A model generated the notes under the pieces. The model saw nothing but the letters and a program-made list of their open reading frames with translations. It did no database searches and was not told the origin of the DNA. From Massospora cicadina (Eukaryota; Entomophthoromycota; Entomophthoromycetes; Entomophthorales; Entomophthoraceae), in contig JAKSZP010005633.1 in NCBI GenBank assembly GCA_022478985.1, positions 1 to 64,000 of the forward strand: a DNA stretch of 64,000 nucleotides. Reading direction: 5' to 3'. Both the position numbers and the translations under genes were made by a program. This document shows, piece after piece, positions 22,188-33,390 of the stretch (position 1 is the first letter of the stretch; every line of letters starts with the position of its first letter).

Positions 22188-22590
22188 CTAAAAAGAAATG
22201 CTCTGGTACTGCTGCAATGCGATCATGGGGGGATTTATTAGACTATGGTGGAGTGGTGTGGGATTATGGTGGCAGTGGCGTGAAGGGCAGCAAGGCGCTC
22301 TGAACCAGAGGGAACAGTGAAGATGAGGTTGGGTTGAGTGCCATAATACATAAGCCCTATCATCAACTGTTAATACAAAATTTGGGGTGGGACTGGGAAG
22401 GGATGCAGATGACACCACCAGTGTGGTGATGGAAGGGAGACAAGTACAGGTAGTAATAATGGGAGTGTTTTTGTAAATTAGGGGAGTCAAAGCCGCTGCT
22501 TCAGCGTTTTCTTCCATATGGAAACCTATGTCAAAATAGCCCTTAAAAGGTCATAAATCAATAAAGCCATCTGGTGCAAAGGCAGCGTTG
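22188..22590 (-). pseudogene. C1 ORF1-like protein, N-terminal and middle
   Basis: A minus-strand frame with 'FIDL.PFKGYFDIGFHMEENAEAAA' (stop in place of one residue) lines up with 'FIEFCPYKGYFDLSFTCEADATTAA' in C2. 'TTLVVSSASLPSP' lines up with 'TTLVVQFADLPTH'. After about 110 codons the frame is lost. The zinc-knuckle segment lies near 22130-22190 in another frame ('ICPPCF'). Confidence 0.55.
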
Positions 22591-23156
22591 GATAGTTCAG
22601 TTATTGCTTAGTTGGCATATGGGAATAAAAGTTTGTAGTTAACGCAGAGGCAAAATTTAATATTGGAATGAGTAAGGGCAAGAGGATGGTGGCAAGAAGG
22701 GTGGATGCGCGCAAGGTGGAGCAATAAGTCCTGTGCGGAGACAAATTGACTGGAAGAGGTCAGTGGGTTATTCAAGCTTATACAAACACGTTTGCCTGCA
22801 GGATGGAAGATGCTAGGTGGCGGAGCACCGCTGCCCTCACTGGAGCAGCAGGCGGCAGATCTGAGGACATCAATTGGAAAATGGACGTGGCCAGAGGCGG
22901 TGGTACTATAAACTTTTTTAATAAAATTCGCTCAAAAGTGAGATTGAGCAGGAAAAATAGTAAGATAAAATGAAGTGTAGACGATTTTTATAGAGTTAAA
23001 TTTTATTGGCTTGACTCTGAGAATCAACTACTTCCCAAATGCCATATCCTGGATTATCCTATGCAGGTCAATACATTATATTCACTATTCAAACCATGCA
23101 CATATATTTTCTGTGTGCACCCATTATATAATAAGTATGTATAGAATTTATAACCT

Positions 23157-23475
23157 CCCTAAGGGGGTGTGGCTTAGTCAGGATGGGCGTCCCACTATCA
23201 CCCCTCATGTCATGGGTTCCAATCCCATCGTGGCAGAGATTGCATTTCTGTGCCAAGAGGATATCAATACATGTGGATTTGCGCACCATGCCTTGGTCTA
23301 ACCAAGCGAATTAGTGAAGTTAGATCATGTAATCCCAGCCTACCAGAACATTTGCAGGAAGGTTTTACCCCCAGTACTTTGGTTTTGTCCTCCACTCCTA
23401 TACCTTTTGCTCCCTACTCCCTATCCCTCCTATTGGTGCAGTGTATTTGTCCCAAGGTTGGCCCACAAAAAAAAT
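23157..23475 (+). mobile_element. tRNA-derived SINE-a, complete copy
   Basis: 319 bp flanked by a 16-17 bp target duplication, TATAGAATTTATAACCT (23140-23156) and TATAGATTTATAACCT (23476-23491). It has an A box TGGCTTAGTCAGG at 23170-23182 and a B box GGTTCCAATCC at 23215-23225 inside a perfect T-arm-like stem (ATGGG..CCCAT). An unrelated middle follows, then the tail 'gtgtatttgtcccaaggttgg' (in two blocks) ending in eight or more A. Two further copies lie at 36872-37186 and 47110-47413. Confidence 0.9.
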
Positions 23476-23491
23476 TATAGATTTATAACCT

Positions 23492-24454
23492 TGTTGTAAT
23501 GGTTGAGGTTTTCCATCAACATCACATTGCCCTGATCTTTAATAATATAAGACAGCTGGTGTGGAAGAAGGAGGGGGTTATAGAGCAGCAGTCTTGGCTA
23601 GACTTCAGGTTGGGACTGAGATTGGGGAAGGATGGCGGTTAGATGTTTCATCAAGCCTGGGGTCAAACCAAATGGTTTTGAAGTGGGTGGGTTCTAGATT
23701 AAAGGTGGATTCAAATTAGAATTGGAATGATTCTTGGGTGTGGTGGCTCAGCCACTATGGAATTCAATATGGTCTAAAGCAATTGGGATTTGCTTACAGC
23801 ATATTTCAAAAGGCATAGTGTCAAGCATGACGGATGGGATGAGCTTGATCTATGTTTGTAGCAGAGATCTATAAGAGAAAGGACTTGATAATGGGAGGTC
23901 CTCTAGTTCCGTTTTCTATCAACTTGCCTAAAATATATCCAATAAAGCTATTCTTGAGTCTAACTTATTTTTATTATTGTCTTACAAGGTTTATATTGGA
24001 ATATTTAGTCTAACAAAGCCATGTTTGTCCTATACAAATAGGAGGTGGACCTTAAGAGCGAGTTTGGGAAGGCTATTGCCTCCTTATACACCTTATATTG
24101 GGGTCAGGGCATGTTGCTTGGGGTAAGCATACACACAACTGTCCTCCAAAGGGTATTTATCCATGGTGCCTGTAGTGCACGCACAAGAAGAATGGTTTCA
24201 GGGACCTTGTCCACCCTTTGGTCATTGACTTGGGTCCTGCTTCCCAATTCCTTCGTGGCTCTTTGGAAGGAGATGGTGCATTACACTTGTCCAACTGTAT
24301 ATAGATTTACCTTTTAACCTTTCTTATAAAATTATAATCTGAACCCCACACCTTTATCTTAAATAACCCTCTCAAACCATCCATGCACCATAAGTCCTTG
24401 AAGGGATAACTAATAATTAGAGGCTGCTTCCAAACTTATAAAATAAACACTTCT
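23492..24454. other. 963 bases without recognised gene
   Basis: Mixed composition. A plus-strand frame at 24045-24317 (90 codons) has no motif I recognise and no homologue elsewhere in the window. No LTR, SINE or pol similarity was seen. Confidence 0.3.
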
Positions 24455-24634
24455 AAGATTGTTGCTTCTTTTTTTATTTAACTGAGGTAAGCCAACCAGG
24501 GGATGGACATCACCAAACTAAAAACTAAAACTAAACCTAACGTAACTAATTGATTCAAACAAAACGCCCAAATGAGTGGGTTGAATGAAACACACTGAAC
24601 AAAAAAAACCAACCAGTTGGTCAGCGGAGACCAC

Positions 24635-24877
24635 TTATCCCTCCATTGTGGAAGGGGAGAATGGATTGGGGGGCTCATATTCAGCAGCAGCTTCCTCATT
24701 GTAGAGTAAGGTAAGTGTCAAGGCGGATAGCAAGGGCATCAGGGCATCAGCGGCATGTGGTTCAATGTCACTAATGGTTTTTATTTCCTGGAAATTGCCA
24801 GCTATGAAAATGGCATTGATATATTCAGCTAAAGCTTTTTTAGCTTTAATGCGGGCATCTGGTAGTTTAATAGACAT
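24635..24877 (-). pseudogene. C2 ORF1-like protein, C-terminal region
   Basis: 80-codon frame with an alternating Lys/Ala/Glu helix-like start and 'EPHAADALMPLLSALTLTLL'. It matches the C1 frame at 21242-21523. It lies between the linker region and the 3' tail and is probably the end of the same protein. Confidence 0.45.
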
Positions 24878-25098
24878 AACAATATTGGTTCAGGTGATCT
24901 TAGCTTTAGGATTCCATGATACAGTTACCATGTTCTGGATAGCATCGTTGACATTTTTGTGCAATTGATTCATTGCAATTTTACTTTTTGGGGTGAGATT
25001 TACAGGGATAACAGGAGGTGGAATACCTCCTGTGAGAATCGCCACTGATTTGGTGACAGCTTTGTGGAGGAGATGACAATCTGGTGTGACAGCTGCTT

Positions 25099-26035
25099 CT
25101 ACTGCAAGCTGGTGCTCACTTTAGAATGATTTGGCATTTGGCCGTGGGGCATATAAATGAGGGGGGTATTTGGCATCCCATTCTTTATTACAGAACCGCT
25201 TGATTTGCAGAGATAATTCTTCAATGAGATTACCTGATTCATTGATTTCAGCCAATAACTCCCATGGGTTCTGGTTGAATTGAATTGGGGAATCAGCGTA
25301 AGGTTGAGGTTTGGTTGATTTGTTGGAGGAAGTATGGGATCAAACTGTGTCCAAGCCAGTTCTTGATTGGAGGGAGCATTTATGGCACTGGGGCGAGGAG
25401 GAGGCTGATTGGTGGCTGCAGGTGCAGCTGCAGCATCAGGCTTTGGGGGAGGGGAGGTAGGATCATACCCCATACCAAAGCTGGCACAGGGTGGGCGGCA
25501 TATTTAAGGCCAGCATACAAAAAATCTGCACCATTGGAAGCAGCTAAGGATGGACACTTGCGTTTCAAGTGGTCCAACTCAAAACAGGATGGACAGATCG
25601 TCTGTCTGCCCTCAACATGGGCCCAGAATGGATGGTCAGGGGCAGAGGGGATAACAACACAAGGGGGAATTGACAGGGCAATTTTATTTGATTTGGGGCT
25701 GATTGTGGCATATTCGAGGCCCAGAGAGGTGTGTGGCCCCATTTAGGACCACAAATTGCAAGATGGGGTTGGAGTCATAGGCTGCCAAATCTTCCATCAG
25801 CCCCTGTTGGAGCACTTCAGGGGGAAGGTGGGTGGGCAAATCAGCGAACTGAACCACCAAAGTGGTATCCGCTGGGAGCTGGGTTTAAATTGTGGGGAGA
25901 GGGGTACCCTGGAAGCTCAGGGGCACAGTTGCTGCAGTGGTGGCATCAGCTTCACAGGTGAAGCTGAGATCAAAATACCCCTTATAGGGGCAAAATTCAA
26001 TAAAAGTGTTAGGATGCATTACTGCCTGAGCCATT
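25099..26035 (-). pseudogene. C2 ORF1-like protein with CCHC zinc knuckle
   Basis: Begins at an ATG near 26035. 'FIEFCPYKGYFDLSF' is followed by one stop, then 'LPADTTLVVQFADLPTHLPP' and 'LQFVVLNG'. After a frameshift at about 25742 the reading gives a knuckle CPSC-FELD-H-LKRK-C (C-X2-C-X4-H-X4-C) preceded by 'FWAHVEGRQTI'. A Pro/Ala-rich linker (25380-25473) and a further frame to 25099 follow. Known role of such proteins: binding of element RNA. The N-terminal part may be an RRM-like fold (inference). Confidence 0.6.
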
Positions 26036-26413
26036 TTGAATATGGCTTGGTCATGGTAGGTAATAAAGATTTACCATAGTTGACCCTAAGGCTGAAAAGC
26101 ATGTTGCTCTGGAAGAGCATTAGGGGGCAGCAGGGCACCACTTGGGTTTGAGTGAGGTGGGTGTCATGATCCTTGGGAGGAATGAATCATCTAGAAGTTT
26201 GGTATAACTGTGTGAGCCAGTCTGAGCGTGTTTTCCTGTCAGACAGAAAATGGCGGGGGAGTTTCACCGCTGCCCCACAATGGGCAACCAGCGGGGAATC
26301 CAAGGATATCAGAGCAAAACTATGGTGGGCGATCGAGTTTTACTTTTTTATCTGTATAATTTTGCTCAGAAAGTTATGCTGAGCGGAAAGAAAAAGAAAG
26401 ATTGTTGCTTCTT

Positions 26414-27126
26414 ACTGGGGTATTGATTATAGGCTAAATTATTTTGGTATGCCAGCTTAAAACTGGCCTTGTGTTAAGAATTTTTTGATAGAGATTTTAT
26501 AATGCTAAAATAAAAAACTCCCAAACTCTTTATTACTAGATATATTAGCTTTTATCAAAGGTCTATATTTACAATATAATTTATTTTGGATTTATAGATT
26601 ACCTTTTTATAACTGGCTTAGCTCAAAATTGGAACCAAGCCATATTGCTTGGCTCATAGCTCTAAACTAAATATTGTATTTGAGTTTAAGAAGTTAAAAT
26701 GGATATTTTGTTTGATTGAGGATCCCAAACTAAACTGATCAATATATTTAGCAATGGATCCTAAGTTAAAGCATACTTTTCTGTTTAATTTCAAATCCTA
26801 AGCTAAGTTGGAGTTAATGTGGGTATATCATCGAACTCTTAACGGCTTAGTATTAGATTTAAGCTAACCTATTGATTGGTCTGAAATTCTTAATGGAGCC
26901 AAGCATCAATATTTTTAATTTGACCAAACCCCGCAAAATGTTTTAAACAAGTTAAGCCGCTTCTAATTACCATGCCACACAGGTGCTACCAAGTTAGTCC
27001 TAACTATTAGGTTTATGATAACTTGAGCAAACTGTAGCTTTATAATGGTTTGAAAGTTTGCACACCTTTAATATGTATTATAGTATTTCAACTTTCACCA
27101 ATCATAGAACTTTTGTAACCTGGCAT
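26414..27126. other. 713 bases, AT-rich, nothing recognised
   Basis: AT-rich spacer between C2 and the first B LTR with scattered 'aagct' and 'taagtta' words. No coding frame of note, no element ends. Confidence 0.3.
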
Positions 27127-28105
27127 CTTTGAGCTTCACCCTAGTAGGTGTGAAGCCTCAACCTTGGGCTCACAATACTTTTACTTATTTAGGCAATTTG
27201 AACCTATAGTTATTATCAATTTAATAGTAGCTATTCAATCAGAATTAAGGCCCTAAATTATTAATCGAAATTTACCTAGCATCAAATGGTGAATAGCGCC
27301 AATCACAGTTAATCGAATTTAGGATAAATCACTCCATTTTTGTGCCACTGACTGATAAGATAGGGAAGAATGCTTGTGCCAAGTTACTGTTTTATCTAAT
27401 ATTAGATCTTATAATTTATAAAGTGTATGATACCTCTATCCACCTCATTAACTACCTCACGCCACCTATTATCCCTTTTATCAACTAATCTATATTTCAT
27501 CTATTGGCTTCCCTATAGCAGATAACGGAGACCACTTAACTGTGTTATCACTATCTCAGTCCAGCTCTCAAAGATGAATCCTGATCTCATCTAACCCTGA
27601 ACCTAAAATATGCCTTTACCTCCTACATCTTCTAACTATCTCTAGCTTCACATGTGGTATATGCCTATCTCATGCCATCTAGAATATCTCCTACTTTTAT
27701 TTTATTTTATTCTTGATTCTATTCTGGTACTAAAGTACCATTTATTTCTCAATAAAGTTCCGCTTGATCTTTTACATATTTATCGTTTACTTTGGTCTAG
27801 TTTATCTAGATTGCCTGCACTATTTGCAGATATTTTCCTCAGCAACAACGCTTACATTGAGAGATTACCAAGCTCCATCTAAAAATTTTGCCTGTTAGGA
27901 ATAACAGATTTTTTCTGTTCAATTGAACAGAATTTTACCTCATTGATTCTGATTCTGTCAAGAGATTTTCCTTGGCGATGCAAAAGCCAAGAGATTTGTC
28001 ATAAAGAATAAGCAACCTTAAGAATTTTCTTCTGGTGCTACCTACAACTAATAATCGTATATCCTTCAAAGGACCTGCCCTATAAATTTATTGAAAAATC
28101 CTATA
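27127..28105 (+). repeat. LTR1 of B
   Basis: Aligns with LTR2 and LTR3 along its length: 'aatagtagctattcaatc', 'ctcacgccacctatta', 'ctggtgctacctacaacta' and 'ccttcaaaggacctgccc'. The terminal bases are drifted ('ctttgagg'-like instead of TGTCAGG). The end is taken at CCTATA before the PBS. A plus frame at 27652-27882 has no support. Confidence 0.75.
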
Positions 28106-30138
28106 ACTGACCTTTCTACCAGGTCTCTTCCAAGTCTACCTGGTGAAGACATACCTTCCAAGTTGGATAATACCAGTGATAAGAATATGAGTGTACACCC
28201 CAGGGTCCACTCAATAAGTCAAGATTCAATATTATGTAATTATATGACCATGCTCAGTCTTGTGAAAGAGTTGGATAATGTAACTACCACCTTACCTGGA
28301 TCACAAAATTCTTGATAGAATCTTCAAAACTCAAGGATACACCTATTAATTGGACGTCTATCTACCAGAGGATTTGAGCAGATATCAGGGAAATCTGATC
28401 TCAAGATAACAAGGTAGCCCTTGAATTAAGTTGTGAGGTTAATGACTCACCTCCCTATCTTTATATCTTTATGGCGTTTTCCCACTGTAAGGAGCAGATA
28501 CAACAATTTTGAAGTGAGCAGAATATATCTACTACCATTTCCAAGGACAATTTAGCTTAATCCAGCAAAGTGCCTCAGTGCTACTACCTGTTTTCTTAAC
28601 TAAGAGTCCTGAGTAGAACTTTAGCTTACTACAGCTGACAAATCAGATGTTCCCATTGCTGATGTTCATGAAAATTTTGAGTTTTTTTATGGCTGAGCTA
28701 GAACCACTTGATGAGCCAAATGAAGCAGCTAAAACCCCCAACTGCCTCACACTCTGTTTTCTGACGCTGAGGCTTACAGCTGATCAACCTTTGTAGATGA
28801 ACCAAATGATTTGGCACTAGATTCATATTTCTCAGTTAAGTTGACTGAAAATAACAAAACTCTCAGGTTAGTGGTGCTGAGTGCTTTTTGAGACTAAATC
28901 GCCTTCTTTACACCCTAATTTATTCTCAACATTTCATTTATTTTTTATTGTTTATTTAGTAATAATAATCTAGATATTTTTTCTGACCTCGGTAACTTAA
29001 AACTTATATGATGAGACTAGAATAATTTCAAGGATTCTAAGAAGTTGCCTACTGACCACCTTATTTAATTCTAATTGAAGCTGGACCAAAAATCTTTGTC
29101 ATCACCTTCTAGTTATACTGCTAACCAGATGCCTCCTGATCAAAAAATCCTGTCTACCCAGCAATGTTGCAAATCTCCATATATTGAATGATCTCTGCCA
29201 TTGAGATAAGTCATCTGTTCAGGAATTACCTTTACCAGCTACATATAAATCTACCTTGAGATTTTTAAGTAAGATGCCGAGGTATATACCTTTACTGAAT
29301 TGTTTCCTTTATTCCTGGTGCTACTTGTAGTTTCAACTGCAGGTGCAATTGAAAATATCTATACTACCGCTTTATGCCGCTTTGTTGTCAGAATCATTCT
29401 TGCCCCCCATTTCATCATTGCTCAAAATCGGTTGTCCTCAATGCATAATTTATAAGATGACTCCACAATTTTCTATATGAAGACTGATCCTGCCTCCAGA
29501 ATCATAAATAAACTGCCCAGCTGACATTTGAAATTAAGTGAGCCAAAATCAACATTCCTCACCCTCCTCAACAGGGTGACTGGTCCAAATATCTCAAACG
29601 CTTTCCCTATGCCATTTCAACTTTCAATTTGGATCAGTTCCTCCCATAAAACCTGATGTTCACAAAATTAAGCTGAATTTGGCACCAATTTATCTGAGCT
29701 GACCCAGTGAAAATTGGCTGCCTAAAATCAGCTTGGAGCTCAGGGATCTAGATACCCTGGCCAAATTTCATAATTTCAAATAACCACAAATCATTTCATT
29801 ATTTTAGTTTTAAAACTAAACTTCTGGATCTAAATCTTGATGTTATAGCCTAACCCTATTACCAAGCCTTCCCTTGCCTACCTCAACTCTCAAGTGGTTG
29901 TTACCAACTCTATTGACAAAACATATACCACTTTGAAATTCTAGCACTGAACTCTTTTTGGAACTATACCTACATTAACTACTTTTATCTTCTCTTCCAG
30001 TTCTCCCAACCTGGCGCTGAAACTAAGGTTGCCATTTGTAAGCTGAGTGAACTAACCGAACCTTGAGATCCTCATCTCTTCAAGATCAAGTTTTTCCAGG
30101 TAAATGACCTTCACAAGATATACTAAACTATTACCAAC
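28106..30138 (+). other. B interior, first copy, left part
   Basis: PBS TGACCTTTCTACCAGG at 28108. It is colinear with 38103-40140, which also has 'gaagacataccttccaagttgg'. Two conserved reading patches are visible in both copies: 'DWSKYLKRFPYAISTFNLDQF' (29578-29640, kept here in two blocks) and 'KTKVAICKLSELTEP'-like text near 30030. They have many stops and look like gag-type remnants, with no RT. A1 is inserted at 30139. Confidence 0.55.
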
Positions 30139-30984
30139 GGTAAGAAGAGTGTCTGTAACTCTCCTGTCCCCAGCGTGGTAGTGCTTGGTGCACAGGGCCA
30201 CCTCCAGGGAACTAGCCATTAGTATGAAAGTTATTAGAGCCCAGCAGAGGGTGCTGGAGCCATAAAAACTTAAGTAGAGAAGTGCGATACTTATAATAAA
30301 TAACCCACCAAAAGCGACTCAGTGCATAAGGAGAAAGAGATTAGGCGCCCCAGGTTGGAGAGAACCTGGGCAAACCAACGGTGCACTAGGGGTAGCCTGA
30401 TTGTATTTAAAATGGCAAGGTTAATGGAGCGCGAGACCTCCTTGAAGAGGTTCATGCACAGGATCATCTAAAAAACAAATAAAATGTAAAACGGGACATT
30501 TTTATTAGGAAAAGTCGACCAGCAATGAATGTTGGTCACAAAAATAAAATTTAAAGATTGTCAGGGTAATTTGGGGTCTGCCAAAGTGGTCCTAAGCACT
30601 GATTCACCAATAGGCAAACGCTTCCATCCAAATTAGTAGAATAAACTAAAACTGACTTCACTCAAATAATTGATTGAAGTTGTATTCTACCCAAATGTGT
30701 CATTTCATAAATGGAATGGGTTTTGAACCCCCGTTCCTTAAGCAATTGAATTGAACCATCATTGTTAATTGAATAAACCATCCATTTAAACGCCTGGGCT
30801 GATGCAAGGGACTGGGCGTTATGCACCTTATTAATACCAACCTGGGCATATTTGGCTTGTACCCAGCGTTGGTCTACTGTGTGCTTGAGGTCAGGGAGGG
30901 CCTGAAGCTTCACCTTCTGGGCCTCCTGCCACCCAGCCTTATCCTTGTGGTTGGTTCCCACTATTATGTCATTTAGCCATGACA
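30139..30984 (-). repeat. 3' LTR of A1
   Basis: 846 bp, starts TGTCATGGC (at 30984) after the tract 'ctggaggggggttgagcccc' on the element strand. The last base of the usual CTTACA end is changed. It contains the self-complementary site 'gtcgaccagcaa' (30514-30525, plus view). Confidence 0.85.
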
Positions 30985-30985
30985 T
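30662..30985 (-). CDS. ORF-U3 in the 3' LTR of A1
   Basis: 107 codons; the ATG spans the internal/LTR junction (A|TG). Residues 'KHTVDQRWVQAKYAQVG' and 'WMVYSINNDGSI' match other family members. After a single stop the same frame continues with 'VLVYSTNLDGSVCLLVN', so the ancestral frame was about 137 codons. It lies directly after pol in the genomic RNA, as an accessory or envelope-position gene would. Unknown function, no signal peptide visible. Confidence 0.5.
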   Translation of the reverse strand: MSWLNDIIVGTNHKDKAGWQEAQKVKLQALPDLKHTVDQRWVQAKYAQVGINKVHNAQSLASAQAFKWMVYSINNDGSIQLLKERGFKTHSIYEMTHLGRIQLQSII

Positions 30986-30999
30986 TACCTTCTCCTCCT

Positions 31000-31573
31000 G
31001 ATGGGGCTCAACCCCCCTCCAGAACTTGCACTAGGGAAAAGTTCTTGTGGGCCAGGGCCAACTTCATTGTGGCAATGGTCAGTTTGGGTTGAGATCCAGC
31101 GGCCAGGGGGAAACGCTTATGGAAAGCTTCAATCAGATCTTGGGCATGCACACAGTCACGTGCTGGTACCCAACTGTTTTCTGCAGCGTCAAAACCCTTC
31201 CAAGATACCAGGTACTCAAATCTTCATTTAACACGGCAGGAGGCTACTATTTCATCCACTTCCCACTCTGGCGCCCCATCCACGAGATAGGCCTCAGGAG
31301 TCTCTAGCGGGGACCCTCAAAAAACGTCAATTTGCTCTCATGAGAGACAGAGAAGATCAAAAACAAAGAAGGAAGATCTAACTGGTATGAGGCATGGCCC
31401 ACCTTTCTAACAACGCGGCAAGGGCCAATCCTCTTTGGTCCCAGCTTCTTGCATGGCTGCTTGATAGGGATGTTATGAGCATCAAGAATCACAAGATCCC
31501 CTTCCTTGTACTCTGGACCCACTAGGTGCTTACCATCAGCGTTCTCCTTATACACTTGCATTGCCGCCTCCAA
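31000..31573 (-). pseudogene. A1 integrase C-terminus and chromodomain
   Basis: Frame 31304-31573 includes 'EGDLVILDAHNIPIKQP' and 'GPCRVVRKVGHASYQLDLP', the integrase C-terminal barrel. After one stop the reading continues in the next 300 bases with 'APEWEVDEIVASCRV' and 'EYLVSWKGFDAAENSWVP', a typical chromodomain. Then 'DLIEAFHKRFP' and the end of pol just before the 3' LTR. Confidence 0.7.
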
Positions 31574-32430
31574 ACTTGTGGAAACCCCTGGTGGACCTTC
31601 TTGATAGTCTTGGCAAAGTCCACCACCGCTTCAACCTTAGATCCACAGCTGGGCTTCATGTTAAAGGCGGGGTTAAAGCCATGGTTGGTGAAAAAAGGGG
31701 AACAACTGATCGAAGAATGCAAAGTGTTGTGTAACTAAATTGGGCCATAGGAAGGTGAGAAACCCAATCTGAATGATCCTCAGCGGTGTAATACTGCAGG
31801 AACTGTTCCAAGCACTGCTTCACTCGTTCAGTCTGCCCATCTGATTAGAGGTATTAGGCAGTTGAATGGCAGGGGCGAATCTGAGGAGTCTTACACAACT
31901 CTTCCCAAAAGACAAAGGTAAACTGGAAACCCCCATCACTGATAATTTCTTGGGGAACCCCATGGAGCGCAAACACTTGAGTGACAAAGAGCCTCGCCAT
32001 CTCAGCCGCGGTTATTGTTATTCTGCAAGGAATAAAGTAGCGCACTTCGTAAAACGGTCCACCACCACCATGATGGCATCATAACCATCAGATGCAGGTA
32101 ACTCCACAATGAAATCAACTAATAAGGATATCCAGAGCCCTTCAACCTTTTGGACTGGTACCAACAACCCCGCAGAAGGTTGACATTGGGTTTCATTTGA
32201 TTGCAGATCAGGCACTCTTTACAATACTGCCTCACCTGAGCAGGCAAGTCCTTCCTATTGTAGGTGCGTCATATCAACTCCAAGGTCTTTGCTTTCCCAG
32301 GATGACCAATGGTGATTCCATCATGATGGTCCCGGATGATTTCCAGGTGCAGTGGTCCAGCAGAAACCCATAGGCGCCCCTGAAACCACACCATCTCATC
32401 CTTTTCGTGATAAACCCTGGATAGATCTTC
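31522..32430 (-). pseudogene. A1 integrase core
   Basis: On the minus strand: H2C2 region 'HHDGITIGHPGKAKTLEL' and 'CKECLICNQMKPN' (about 32200-32340), 'DGYDAIMVVVDRFTK' (about 32050-32110), 'ITAAEMARLFVTQVFALHGVP' (two blocks) with 'EIISDGGFQFTFVFWEELC' (about 31900-32020), and 'LHSSISCSPFFTNHGFNPAF' near 31660-31720. Catalytic D positions are seen; the frame shifts at least twice between blocks. Confidence 0.7.
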
Positions 32431-33384
32431 TTAATTAAAAGCGCTCTTCGCAAGTGCCATAGTATATTTGGCTGATAATGGCTGAGAAAGGACTACCTTT
32501 CTGAACATACTGTATTCCTCCGCATTTTCCAGAGGGGCAAGTGCTGGCCCGCTGGCCAGTAGAGAGGGAAGTTGGGACACAATTTTATTTGGCAGAATCA
32601 TCAACTGTGTGTTATGAACTTCTACCTCCTTGAGATCAGGCGCTAAAGCAGGGTTGCGGCTCAAAGCATCTGCCAACCCATTTTCCTTGCCCTTGGTGAA
32701 CTCATAAGAAAATGCGAATTGGGCAAGGATCTCATGCCAACAGGTCTGCTGTGGGGTTAGGACATGAGGAGCGCGGTAGTACAGCAAGGCACGGTGGTCT
32801 GTACATACCCAGAAAGGTTGGTATGAGCCATGCAAGTGGTGACGCCAATAAGTCAGAGCCTCCACTTCTGCCATTAACTCTTTGTCATAAATGGCATAAT
32901 TTAACTTAGGCAAAGACGTTTTCCTAGAAAAATATCCCACCGGATGCTCTATACCATCTTCACCTACTTGTAACAAGGCAGCCGCTATGGCGAAGTTGGA
33001 GGCATCAGTAGACACAATGAACCCCTTTGCAGGGTCAACATGGCGAAGGATGGATGTGGATAACAAGGTGCACTTCACCGCTTGGAAAGCATCCTCCAAA
33101 ATGGGGGACCACTGAAGCACTTTTGCACCGCTAGCCTTATATAAGGGTGCTGCTACCTCGGAAAGATTGGGCGTGAACTTCTTGAGGAACATACATGTCC
33201 CCAAAAAGCTTCTCAATTCCTTGACTGAGGTGGGGGTGGGCCACTCAAAAATAGCCTTCTCCTTGTCTGGAGTTATCATGTGTCCTTGGTCAAACATGAC
33301 GTTGCCCAGAAAAGTGACCTGGGACTTGAAAAATTCACACTTGCTAATCTTCAGCATAAGGCTGGCTGCCTTTAACCTCTCCAC
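32431..33384 (-). CDS. A1 RT C-terminal part and RNase H
   Basis: 317 codons in frame with the upstream RT piece; a single TAG (33388-33390), likely from CAG, separates them. Blocks seen: 'ISKCEFFKSQVTFLGNVMF', 'WPTPTSVKELRSFLGTCMF', 'FIVSTDASNFAIAAALLQ' (RNase H), 'YFSRKTSLPKLNYAIYDKEL' and 'KGKENGLADALSRNPAL'. These are the standard RT thumb-to-RNase H landmarks of Ty3 elements. It has the longest open frame in the window. Confidence 0.85.
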   Translation of the reverse strand: MERLKAASLMLKISKCEFFKSQVTFLGNVMFDQGHMITPDKEKAIFEWPTPTSVKELRSFLGTCMFLKKFTPNLSEVAAPLYKASGAKVLQWSPILEDAFQAVKCTLLSTSILRHVDPAKGFIVSTDASNFAIAAALLQVGEDGIEHPVGYFSRKTSLPKLNYAIYDKELMAEVEALTYWRHHLHGSYQPFWVCTDHRALLYYRAPHVLTPQQTCWHEILAQFAFSYEFTKGKENGLADALSRNPALAPDLKEVEVHNTQLMILPNKIVSQLPSLLASGPALAPLENAEEYSMFRKVVLSQPLSAKYTMALAKSAFN

Positions 33385-33390
33385 AACTTG

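Larger units (their letters stand above)
21051..22957 (-). mobile_element. Retroposon C1, full length
   Basis: About 1.9 kb on the minus strand, colinear with C2. It is flanked by a degenerate target duplication TAGTTAGATAAATA (21037-21050) against TAGTAAGATAAAA (22958-22970). The 3' end (low coordinates) has the family tail 'ggtacgccaaccaggggatgg' in plus-strand view and an A/T-rich run. It encodes a broken ORF1-like protein; no RT is present between the ends. Confidence 0.8.
24471..26397 (-). mobile_element. Retroposon C2, full length with 16-bp target duplication
   Basis: 1927 bp flanked by perfect 16-bp repeats AAGATTGTTGCTTCTT (24455-24470 and 26398-26413). A run of T at 24469-24475 (poly-A on the element strand) lies next to the 3' end. 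This is a textbook target-primed non-LTR insertion. It carries one decayed gene for an ORF1-like zinc-knuckle protein and no RT, comparable to HAL1-type 'half' LINEs. It is colinear with C1. Confidence 0.9.

Noticed and set aside
23170..23240. tRNA gene candidate (A and B boxes)
   Set aside because: The acceptor stem does not close and the unit continues into a SINE body with poly-A and target duplication; it is the head of SINE-a.
25285..25746. 153-codon plus-strand frame
   Set aside because: Antisense to the zinc-knuckle gene of C2, whose CCHC motif and family conservation show the minus strand is coding.
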